A DNA stretch of 37,919 nt from the NCBI GenBank assembly GCA_029882515.1, contig JAOUKN010000010.1:1-37919 (forward strand). Direction: 5' to 3'. How positions within the stretch are numbered: position 1 is the first letter of the stretch; every line of letters starts with the position of its first letter. The stretch is from Candidatus Bathyarchaeota archaeon. Its GTDB lineage: Archaea; Thermoproteota; Bathyarchaeia; Bathyarchaeales; Bathyarchaeaceae. The position numbers were made by a program, and so were the translations under genes. The notes below the pieces were generated by a model that worked only from the letters and a program-made list of their open reading frames with translations, did not search any database and had not been told where the DNA came from. Below are positions 26,904-35,273 of this stretch, piece after piece.

Positions 26904-27278
26904 TTGCATATTCATACTTCAGGTCAAACCTTGGTTGTGAATATAGAAAGAGTAATAGTGACGCTTGTAATAGCCTCTTTTGCTTTTACTTCAATAAACA
27001 TACTTTTTGTGCATGGGGGTTCATTGACCATGGAGGAAGCTATTGAAATTAGCAGAAATTCAAGGTTTGTACAAAGTCTATTGGAGGACTCTGACAGGTA
27101 CACATTAGAAGTGCATTACCTGAATCAAACCCAGGTTAATGGAGACCACGGCGTGTGGGATATAGTGGGGTACATCCATCCCAAAGGTGCCTCAAGCTCT
27201 GCTGCAGATGTTATAAGCCACCGAGTTGATGAAGAAACAGGTGAGATTTTGCGCGAAGGATACCTAGTCGCCAGGTGA
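26904..27278 (+). CDS. Hypothetical secreted/membrane-anchored protein (possibly PepSY-like)
   Basis: N-terminal hydrophobic helix then MEEAIEISRN...VWDIVGYIHPKGA..ISHRVDEETGEILREG. TTG start; an in-frame GTG at 26937 may be the true start. Confidence 0.6.
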   Translation: MHIHTSGQTLVVNIERVIVTLVIASFAFTSINILFVHGGSLTMEEAIEISRNSRFVQSLLEDSDRYTLEVHYLNQTQVNGDHGVWDIVGYIHPKGASSSAADVISHRVDEETGEILREGYLVAR

Positions 27279-27284
27279 TCTAGA

Positions 27285-27434
27285 ATGAAAATTCGGTTAG
27301 CCTTATTGTTGTGCTTTGTATCCCTACTGTTTGTAAACGCGTCAGTGTACAGTGCTTCAAGTGAAGAAATACCAAAGGCGCGCGCGCGAAACTACTCTAA
27401 GCTTGCGCATTCTGCGACATACATTCTATACTAA
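27285..27434 (+). CDS. Short putative secreted peptide (49 aa)
   Basis: ATG 6 nt after the previous stop: MKIRLALLLCFVSLLFVNASVYSASSEEIPKARARNYSKLAHSATYILY. Signal-peptide-like N-terminus. May be truncated. Confidence 0.4.
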   Translation: MKIRLALLLCFVSLLFVNASVYSASSEEIPKARARNYSKLAHSATYILY

Positions 27435-27547
27435 AACTCTCACTTGTGAATAACAGTTTCACCTAACTCTCCCTCCACTCTATCAAATGTCGTTGCTCCA
27501 AGACTTTTAAAAACACATCAAACGCCAATTTTAAATGGGAAATCGTC

Positions 27548-27868
27548 ATGCTTTCCACCAACGGAAAATTCCTCATCTACACCCCCAATCTCAGTAACAG
27601 AAAGAGACTACAAGTAATAGGCTCAGCTGTATCTAAAATCGCTGAAACTCTGAGACTAGAAATTGAAATTGCAAAAAAGAACAAACTCCTCTCTACGTAT
27701 GTGTATTACCGGGGCTACCATGACGAAGAAGAAATTCCTATATACTGTGACTGGGGCAAAAACTGGAACGAAAAAGAAATCTATGATACCATCAAAAGTA
27801 TTATGTTTGCTCTCTCCTTCCACCCGAAGCATACGACCCTACTGACAATAAGAAAGCAAATCGCTTAA
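27548..27868 (+). CDS. Hypothetical protein (106 aa), possibly frameshifted
   Basis: ORF in track. A 93-codon open frame in another phase overlaps its 3' end and runs to 28068. Confidence 0.55.
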   Translation: MLSTNGKFLIYTPNLSNRKRLQVIGSAVSKIAETLRLEIEIAKKNKLLSTYVYYRGYHDEEEIPIYCDWGKNWNEKEIYDTIKSIMFALSFHPKHTTLLTIRKQIA

Positions 27869-28051
27869 CGAAAAAGCCTAAAGTTGAAGACAGTCTTGAA
27901 AAATGGGTTTTCAATTGTTATCAATTCGAAGTGACCAAAGAGAACCTTAAGTGGTGTATATTCATGAATCAGGCAGCTAAAACTAAAGATCCTAGATGTG
28001 TAGTTGATGAAAAAACCAAAAAGATCCGTTATCACCAAGACAGAAGAACTA

Positions 28052-28378
28052 CTAAGGTGCCTTCTTAAACGTTATAGCGTTCCCAGATAGCTCCAACTCG
28101 TAGGTTTGATTAACATCAAAATCAATCCCAAGACTTTCATATTCCCCCTCAGTCAGGAACAAAACCATTTTAGGAAAAGACAATTGACCTCGTTTAGGCA
28201 TCATAGGCAACTGTTGCTGCAAGACCTGAACCATGTCCTGAACCATCTTAGCCTCCTCCGAGGAAGGTTGAATCACGAACTTTGGCACAATACGTTCTTC
28301 AACTAACTCAATCCGCTTCCCCAAATTCCCATCAGGATCACGTATAGACTCAATTCTTTGAACCCTAACCCGTACCAT
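28052..28378 (-). CDS. Hypothetical protein, tentatively arcadin-1-like
   Basis: 108 aa: MVRVRVQRIESIRDPDGNLGKRIELVEERIVP...FPKMVLFLTEGEYESLGIDFDVNQTYELEL. The family suggestion comes from pattern memory only. Confidence 0.6.
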   Translation of the reverse strand: MVRVRVQRIESIRDPDGNLGKRIELVEERIVPKFVIQPSSEEAKMVQDMVQVLQQQLPMMPKRGQLSFPKMVLFLTEGEYESLGIDFDVNQTYELELSGNAITFKKAP

Positions 28379-28438
28379 TATCTTGTCACCATGACAAAAT
28401 ATACTACAAATACATCGGTTTATACATTTCCTAAATTA

Positions 28439-29638
28439 TCATTCAAATTCAATGGTGGCCGGAGGTTTAGGGGTAACATCATAATAAACACTAGAAACCG
28501 TCGGACATGAATCAAAAATTCTGTCTGCAATTTTTTCTAAACTTGTCCACGAAACTTCAGCGACGGAGGCGGTCAAGAAGTCAACTGTTTCAACTGCCCT
28601 GACTACAATACTGTAGGTTTGTCGCTTCCCAGTCTCATTAATCGCATACAAGACTCGAGCAAACGAAGGATTTTCCTCAACAATCTTATCTTGAAGACGG
28701 ACAAGATTTTCAATAGGAGTTTTCAGGATGTGCCCATTTTCGTCTTCAGCTTTTATTGCAAGAACATCTCCATAAAGTCGCTGGCCCTTCTTTACTCCAG
28801 TTGCTTTATCTTGAAAAACCTTAACGAAAACGTAATCCGACAAAACATTAAAGATGTCACCAATCGTTTTTGAAAGACTCTCAAGTTTAGAATATCGAGG
28901 TCTTTCTGCGTTTTCAATGATTACAGCAAAGAATTGACTCGGTGGATTTTTGGCCAATTCCTCTTCTGCTATGGCTGTAGCTTTTTTCAACATCTCTAAC
29001 TTGTCAGCCTTAATTTCTCCAACAGTCCGTACTGAAAGTCCAGGTCCTGGAAAGGGCTGGCGTTCAGATATTTCTGAAGGAACACCTAAGTATCTAGCTA
29101 CCTTTCTAACCTGCCCCTTATAAATAGACGCTAGGGGTTCAATGACTTGAAACCCAAAACGTTCAATTGGATTAATCCCCATCTGCGCCAAAACATTATG
29201 TTGAGTCTTTACGCCCCTTGTGGTTTCAACGATATCTGCGGCTATGGTTCCTTGCACCAAAAATTGGCAACCTTCTTCTTCTGCGGTCTCTCTCAAGGTG
29301 TTGTAGAAGGTTTCGCGGAACGCCTTCCTTTTCGCCTCTGCATCCTTATGCCCTTCTAAGGCTTCCAGGAATCGTTCTTGAACGTTCAGTGTCTTTATTG
29401 GTAACTGTAATGGCGGCCGAGAAATCAGCCTAGCAATTCTTTCAGGTTCCCCTTCTCTCATAAAAGCGTCATCCAACATTACACATAGAAGATTTTCTCC
29501 AATAGCACGGTGAGTCAATGCCGCACATGTAACACTATCAACCCCTCCTGAAACTGCCACAAGGGCACGATGATCACCAAGCATTTTTCCAATTTCTTTA
29601 GTTTGTTTCTCCACAAATTTTTGTGGAACAAATTTCAT
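28439..29638 (-). CDS. guaA: GMP synthase, ATP-pyrophosphatase subunit (extended form)
   Basis: 399 aa: ALVAVSGGVDSVTCAALTHRAIG, LVQGTIAADIVE, QPFPGPGLSVRTVGE, YYDVTPKPPATIEFE. Confidence 0.9.
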   Translation of the reverse strand: MKFVPQKFVEKQTKEIGKMLGDHRALVAVSGGVDSVTCAALTHRAIGENLLCVMLDDAFMREGEPERIARLISRPPLQLPIKTLNVQERFLEALEGHKDAEAKRKAFRETFYNTLRETAEEEGCQFLVQGTIAADIVETTRGVKTQHNVLAQMGINPIERFGFQVIEPLASIYKGQVRKVARYLGVPSEISERQPFPGPGLSVRTVGEIKADKLEMLKKATAIAEEELAKNPPSQFFAVIIENAERPRYSKLESLSKTIGDIFNVLSDYVFVKVFQDKATGVKKGQRLYGDVLAIKAEDENGHILKTPIENLVRLQDKIVEENPSFARVLYAINETGKRQTYSIVVRAVETVDFLTASVAEVSWTSLEKIADRIFDSCPTVSSVYYDVTPKPPATIEFE

Positions 29639-30087
29639 GCAAAAAACACCTTCAGCAACTTTTGGGTCGTTTCTTTGTTAATATACCTGCCACTTCTGGG
29701 CATTCTATTGATCCCTGTAACTCGAGAAATGTCATTCATTGAAATAGAGGTGTCTGATACATGAAGATTTTTGAACCTAATGAATGTTATGCTTGTTCGT
29801 CCCTGCAAAAAAGCCAGGTATTCTTTAAAAGACTTTATGCAAGTTTCTTGGCCGTAATCCTTCCAAAGGTTTCCAGCACTTCCAACAACGCGTTCCACAA
29901 ACTCGCCGGAGCCTCTAATCTCCTTAAACGGGTACGTTACGTAAAAAAGAATTAACTCCGTTTTTTTGGGGCCCACAGTTCCTTTACGAACAAACGCATG
30001 GGATGCTTTTCTACTTCTTTTTTGATTGCATAGCCGATTCCACCATTTTTCATTAGATAACAAAATGTACGCATAACGTTCCGACAT
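29635..30087 (-). CDS. EVE/PUA-like domain protein
   Basis: 150 aa: YAYILLSNEKWWNRLCN, FYVTYPFKEIRGSGEFVERVVG, FKNLHVSDTSISMNDISRVTG. Overlaps the guaA start by 4 nt (ATGA). Confidence 0.7.
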   Translation of the reverse strand: MSERYAYILLSNEKWWNRLCNQKRSRKASHAFVRKGTVGPKKTELILFYVTYPFKEIRGSGEFVERVVGSAGNLWKDYGQETCIKSFKEYLAFLQGRTSITFIRFKNLHVSDTSISMNDISRVTGINRMPRSGRYINKETTQKLLKVFFA

Positions 30088-30443
30088 CCTAACACCAAAT
30101 CGCTAATCAATAATTTCACATACTGCTGTTATCCTTATAAAAACCACCCTTCAAGAACTAATTAATTGGAATGGGCGCCGCTTTTGATTCCTCTTCACTT
30201 TTGAAATTTTAGTCTGCTCAACCGCGACGTGTAGATACACATAGTGTGTTCTGTGAGCGCAAATTTAACATGGATATGTTAGTCGTGTTTGACTGAAGAA
30301 TGTGGGGAGAACTGAGAAAAAGTGAAAAACGTAGAAAATTGTTTCTTCAACAAAACACTGAGGTGTTAGAATTCCTCAAATTTATTAAGGATCTAACTAG
30401 AATATTAGCCATTTAACATGCTGAATATTGAGGTGAAAAGCTG

Positions 30444-30593
30444 ATGAAACTTGTAACAGTTCTCCTTCCCGAAGCATATTTAGAAGGGCTTGACGAACTT
30501 GTACGAGCAGGAATGTACCCAAGCCGAAGCGCTGCAATTCGAGCATCAGTTAGAGATCTACTAAAAAGAGAACTATGGATTAGACGAGAATAG
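30444..30593 (+). CDS. Ribbon-helix-helix (CopG-type) DNA-binding protein, 49 aa
   Basis: MKLVTVLLPEAYLEGLDELVRAGMYPSRSAAIRASVRDLLKRELWIRRE. Strong RHH pattern. Not in the ORF track. Confidence 0.8.
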   Translation: MKLVTVLLPEAYLEGLDELVRAGMYPSRSAAIRASVRDLLKRELWIRRE

Positions 30594-30613
30594 AGAACTC
30601 CAATTCTGAGAAA

Positions 30614-31381
30614 CTATTTGTCAGCACATCGTTGAATAATATCTCTAAGCAATTTCGCAGTACGTGCAGGTTCTTCAGCAAGTGTTATTGCCCTTCCCAC
30701 GATTAGATAACGCGTTCCAGCCATTATAGCAGCCTCAATATTTCCTCCTTGCGCCCCAACACCAGGCGAATAAATAGGAACGTGCTCTTTTAGAACAGCG
30801 TAAACTTCCTCAATTTTCCCAGGGAAAGTAGCCCCCACCACTGCACCATCAGCATTCCAAGATAGGGCTTTTTCGGCGAAGACAAGGTATTGAGAAGTTA
30901 ACTCTCCAGTTTTTGGATTCATGATTTCTTGTCCGTATCCTTCCAAAGCACCTTTATGACTCATGTAGACTAGTAGAATGACCCCTCTGCGCTTTCTCTT
31001 AGCAAGTTCAAAAACAGGTTGAAGCCCTTCATTCCAACCTACAAAAGGATTGGCAATCACACTATCGAATCCAACATTGTAATAGAATTCGGCGATCACA
31101 CGATTGGTGTTTCCTATGTCATTGATTTTGCAATCCATAATTGTGGGCAATCCTAAATCGTGAGCGAGATTCACTATTCTTTTGATTCCAGTAGACAATC
31201 CAAGAGGTAAAACCAAATGACGATTTATCTTTACAGCACAAATGTAAGGATGAACTTCTTCCAATAAGTTGATGCTTCTAGATAAAAGTTGATGAGGTTC
31301 AGATGGTGGGAGGTCCAAAGCCAAAATTAGGTTGGAGAATTTTTCCTTCGCAGCGTGATCTATTTTAGCTCGAAACGACAA
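30614..31381 (-). CDS. pyrF: Orotidine 5'-phosphate decarboxylase
   Basis: 255 aa: LILALDLP, MDCKINDIGNTN, YSPGVGAQGG, YLIVGRAIT. Confidence 0.93.
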   Translation of the reverse strand: MSFRAKIDHAAKEKFSNLILALDLPPSEPHQLLSRSINLLEEVHPYICAVKINRHLVLPLGLSTGIKRIVNLAHDLGLPTIMDCKINDIGNTNRVIAEFYYNVGFDSVIANPFVGWNEGLQPVFELAKRKRRGVILLVYMSHKGALEGYGQEIMNPKTGELTSQYLVFAEKALSWNADGAVVGATFPGKIEEVYAVLKEHVPIYSPGVGAQGGNIEAAIMAGTRYLIVGRAITLAEEPARTAKLLRDIIQRCADK

Positions 31382-31462
31382 ATTAACACCGTTCCGAACT
31401 AATAAAGAATAAGAGTAATATTCCTTTTCCTAAATTTTCAGACTTTCTTTCATTTTAGTGTT

Positions 31463-32755
31463 CTATGATAGAACATCCATATGTAATAGAACAGAAGAAT
31501 TTTCGGAAGAGGTATTCTTTCTTCTGGATAAAAGAAGCGCAATAAGAGCCATTGCGATAGCTACCGCAGCTACTAAAGCCATAATAATGAGCCCTCTTGG
31601 AGCCGCATAAACTGGCCTTGCCCCAATGACAACTGAGCCATCGATGTAAGTGTTGTCATCAATGTCGATCTCTCCAGGCAAAACATTCGTAGAAGCTTTC
31701 ATTGTATAAGTGCCGTCAGGAAGGCCAAATGTGTTCCAAGTAAAAACCAAGTTTCTTTGAGTATTTGGGGATAGAGACACAACGGATGATGTTCCAATTA
31801 GAATTGAGTCGTAGTAAGCACTGACTTCGAAGGTTTCTGTGGCGCTTCCTTCATTTTTGACAACAACTGATACATTGACTATTTCACCAGCAACAATGCT
31901 TGTGGCCGAAGGAAAAACGCTAACTATAGCCACATCACGCGCTGTTATCGAAAAGATTGTTGAGACTTCAGGGCAATACGGTACGCCTCCGATATCTAAA
32001 GGAGCAGTATATGCGGAAGCGTTTACCATAGCATCGCCAACGGTTATCCAGCCAGGAATCTTCAATTTACAGAAAATGTAGACGTAGACCTCACCAGGTT
32101 TTATTTCAAAACTGTCTATCTTAATGTTGCCAAACGGTACGTTTATTTTATCGTACGCTGCAATTGCCAGCGTTGCCATTTTAGAGAGCATGGCGATATT
32201 CCTTAAAACAAGTTCTACTCCGACACAATTTCCTTTTCCAAATACAGTTTGAGGTTGAAAATCTTCGTCTATTGTAGCTATCGAAAGAATTTCAACAATC
32301 CAACCTACTCTGAACGCCAACGTGTCCTCAACTTGCACCTCAGCGATATCTGCACGTGCATAGGCTTTCCAGGTTCCGAAGATGATGGTTTCCGGGTTTT
32401 CTATTAGCCAGGGTATCCGGAAGTCAAGTGTTGCGATACCACTTGAATTTGTTATGGCAGTCCTACTGAACGTAATGTTACTTAAGGGATTCATAGGTCC
32501 CAAGATTTCGAAGGCAACAAGGTTATTTGCAACCGGAGCATCGCGATAAGTCACGTAAGCATAAAGGACAACTTCTTCATGGGGAGCAAAGGCGTCACTG
32601 GATTGGTTCAGTCCTTTTCCATTATAGGGTGCTTTCTGAGTAAAAAGGTCAATTATCCTATATTCAAAAGCATATGTGACTCGCAGCTGAGAAACTAAGA
32701 TAAATGAGCATATCGAAGATAGTAACAAGAGGGCTAGAACATTTTTTCTATTCAA
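31463..32755 (-). CDS. Secreted/membrane-anchored surface protein with CARDB-like domain
   Basis: 430 aa. N-terminal signal LALLLLSSICSFILVSQL; VSVVVKNEGSATETFEVSAYYDSILIGTSSVVSLSPNTQRNLVFTWNTFGLPDGTYTMKA; C-terminal TM then RRK. Confidence 0.8.
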   Translation of the reverse strand: MNRKNVLALLLLSSICSFILVSQLRVTYAFEYRIIDLFTQKAPYNGKGLNQSSDAFAPHEEVVLYAYVTYRDAPVANNLVAFEILGPMNPLSNITFSRTAITNSSGIATLDFRIPWLIENPETIIFGTWKAYARADIAEVQVEDTLAFRVGWIVEILSIATIDEDFQPQTVFGKGNCVGVELVLRNIAMLSKMATLAIAAYDKINVPFGNIKIDSFEIKPGEVYVYIFCKLKIPGWITVGDAMVNASAYTAPLDIGGVPYCPEVSTIFSITARDVAIVSVFPSATSIVAGEIVNVSVVVKNEGSATETFEVSAYYDSILIGTSSVVSLSPNTQRNLVFTWNTFGLPDGTYTMKASTNVLPGEIDIDDNTYIDGSVVIGARPVYAAPRGLIIMALVAAVAIAMALIALLLSRRKNTSSENSSVLLHMDVLS

Positions 32756-33052
32756 TCTTCTTCAACCTGCATATCAAAACTTACAAACGTACCTCCTCTA
32801 TTCGCTCATGTCATTACTACCGCCATTCTCACGAGTCATCTTAAACGTTCTGTAATTATTTTCTATACTTTTCTTCTAAAAAACAAATTTAAAACGCATA
32901 TTCCCACATAAGAAATATACCGTAGATGAATGGTAAAAAAACGTTTTCTGATGGTTAAAAATGTGCTTTTGAAACGATTTAATTTGAGAATTTATTGAAA
33001 ATTATCCTCCAAAAATTTATACAATGTTAAAGAGCTTCTACACGAAATAAAG

Positions 33053-33712
33053 TTATGACTCATGTTTGTGCAATGTGTGAGGTTTTCCCCTATTTTCTAA
33101 TTCACTTTTCAGTAGTTGAGAATCTATTTCGAGTTTGTCCTTATATCCTACATCGTAGAGGGCAGCTGCCGGATGATACGTAGGAATCAAAGAGATCTGA
33201 AAACCAGAAAGCCCGATTTCGTAAACGTTCCCGCGAAATCTTGTAGTATTCCCAGTTTCTAAACCTGCTTTGGAAAAAACATATGAGGTCGAATGTCTGC
33301 CAAGGGTGACAATAATCTTGGGTTTGATGATCTTCATTTGTCGGTCGAGATAAGGTGTGCAAATTTTAACCTCATCAGCTAGAGGGTCACGGTTTTTTGG
33401 AGGTCTACATTTCAAGACGCTTGTAATGAAAACTTCTTGTCGAGTGAGATTAATATCAGATAATAACTTATCAAGAAGTTTGCCGGCGGCGCCCACAAAG
33501 GGTCGGCCTTTGATATCTTCATGATAACCTGGAGCTTCACCGATAAACATCACCAAGGCATTGAGACTACCTTCTCCGGGAACAGTGTTCCGCCTCTGCT
33601 TCCATAAATCGCATTTATGGCAGGCTTTGGCTTCAGTCGCAATGTCTTCCATAAGAGGTTCTTTCAACAGGGTATTTTCACGTTCTCTCGTCAAGTTTAT
33701 CTTCATATTCAT
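33053..33712 (-). CDS. udg: Uracil-DNA glycosylase family 4 (Fe-S type)
   Basis: 219 aa: ACHKCDLWKQRRNTVPGEG, VMFIGEAPGYHEDIKGRPFVGAAGKLLD, SVLKCRPPKNRDP, PTYHPAAAL. Confidence 0.94.
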   Translation of the reverse strand: MNMKINLTRERENTLLKEPLMEDIATEAKACHKCDLWKQRRNTVPGEGSLNALVMFIGEAPGYHEDIKGRPFVGAAGKLLDKLLSDINLTRQEVFITSVLKCRPPKNRDPLADEVKICTPYLDRQMKIIKPKIIVTLGRHSTSYVFSKAGLETGNTTRFRGNVYEIGLSGFQISLIPTYHPAAALYDVGYKDKLEIDSQLLKSELENRGKPHTLHKHES

Positions 33713-33721
33713 GACTTCTGT

Positions 33722-34936
33722 TCATTCAACTAGAGAGTTAATTATCTCTTTCAATGCAGATACAAATTTGTCAATTTCCTCTTCCGTGTTGTAAAAGTAG
33801 GTGGATGCTCTAATGGTTCCTGACTTGTGAAGGAGACCCCTTATGAAGGGAAGCGCACAGTGATGCCCAGAGCGGACCATAATGTTGGCGGAAACGTCTA
33901 ATGCCAAGGCTACATCATGTGGATTTAAGTCCTTTATATTGAAGGCCATAATTCCAATCTTTTGTTCAGGGTCAGGACTATAAACCTCAACATTAGGAAG
34001 GGCCGTCATTTCCTCATACATCAGCGTTGTGAGTTTCCTTTCGTAGCGTTCAATGTTCTTCATTCCAATTTTCTGCAAGTAGTCAATTGCAGCCCCTAGT
34101 CCAATCACGTCTGCTATGGCAGGGGTTCCAGCTTCAAATCTTCTCGGGCTTTTGTCCAGTGTGTAAGAGTCATGCTCTACGTCTGCTATGGCTCCGCCCC
34201 CAATGCACAGCGGTTCAACTTCTTCGCTTAATTCTTTTCGAATGTAAAGGACTCCAGAACCAGTTGGGGCGCACATTTTATGCCCACTGAAGGCAAGGAA
34301 GTCACATCCAATTTTTTGAACATCTACTTTCATGTGTGGAACTGACTGCGCACCGTCAACCAAGACATATGCACCATGTTCATGGGCAATCTTTGTGATC
34401 TCCTCAATAGGTGTAATCACTCCTAAAACATTTGAAACATGTGTCAGAGCCACCAGCTTCGTCTTGTCATCAATAATTTTCTCAAAATCGGTGACATCTA
34501 GAAGTCCTTCTTCAACTGATCCCTTGGGCCTAACAGTCTTCAATTCTATGTCATAATTATTCTTTACACGAAGCCAAACAATGAAATCTGAGTGGTGTTC
34601 AATCAGGGATGTAACGATCTTTTCTCCTTTTTTCCATTTCAAGCCGCTTGCAATGAGATTTATTCCTTCTGTGGTATTTTTGGTCATGATAACTTCGTTT
34701 TCAGATTTTGCATTAATGAAATCTGCGACTTTTGTTCGAGCTCGTTCGTATTCTTCGCTTGCCTTTTGGGAGAGGTGGTGGATGCCTCGCCCTACATTTG
34801 CTCGATAGTGGCAATAAAACTCCAACATTTTCTGAAGAACTGGCTCTGGAGTGAGACTACTTGCGGCGTTGTCTAAGTAAATTATGCCTGTTTTCAAAAT
34901 CGGGAAATCCTTTCTCACTTTTCTTACGTTTAGCAT
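33722..34936 (-). CDS. sufS: SufS-type cysteine desulfurase with intact PLP-lysine motif
   Basis: 404 aa: IIYLDNAASSLTPEPV, TKNTTEGINLIA, VDGAQSVPHMKVDV, DFLAFSGHKMCAPTGSGVLYI, MVRSGHHCALP. Confidence 0.94.
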   Translation of the reverse strand: MLNVRKVRKDFPILKTGIIYLDNAASSLTPEPVLQKMLEFYCHYRANVGRGIHHLSQKASEEYERARTKVADFINAKSENEVIMTKNTTEGINLIASGLKWKKGEKIVTSLIEHHSDFIVWLRVKNNYDIELKTVRPKGSVEEGLLDVTDFEKIIDDKTKLVALTHVSNVLGVITPIEEITKIAHEHGAYVLVDGAQSVPHMKVDVQKIGCDFLAFSGHKMCAPTGSGVLYIRKELSEEVEPLCIGGGAIADVEHDSYTLDKSPRRFEAGTPAIADVIGLGAAIDYLQKIGMKNIERYERKLTTLMYEEMTALPNVEVYSPDPEQKIGIMAFNIKDLNPHDVALALDVSANIMVRSGHHCALPFIRGLLHKSGTIRASTYFYNTEEEIDKFVSALKEIINSLVE

Positions 34937-35273
34937 TGGATACTCCTTCCGACTATTCTGAATCGTTGTACTTTGTTAAATTTTGATCTGTTATGTTCTG
35001 TTGTAAGTCTATAACAATGTTATAGTTTCCACAATTATAAGTTTCTATATCACAATGAAATATTCTTTTCCAACAACTCACATATCTGTTTCTTTTAGAT
35101 ACAAGACAAACTTCTGCTACGTGTCGAACCCAGAAACCGTCGAAATTGTCGTCTACCATCGTAGGTCACGTATCTTCTCCAGAATAGAATGTCGTTATAT
35201 AGGTTAGAAATGAGTAGTGTTCCGACACATTTTAATACTACATCCACACACCTTACTTCTTGAGCGTGGTAGA

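Noticed and set aside
30239-30256. Hairpin ACACA-TAG-TGTGT in the EVE/RHH intergenic region
   Set aside because: A 5-bp stem with 3-nt loop is expected by chance and has no associated feature.
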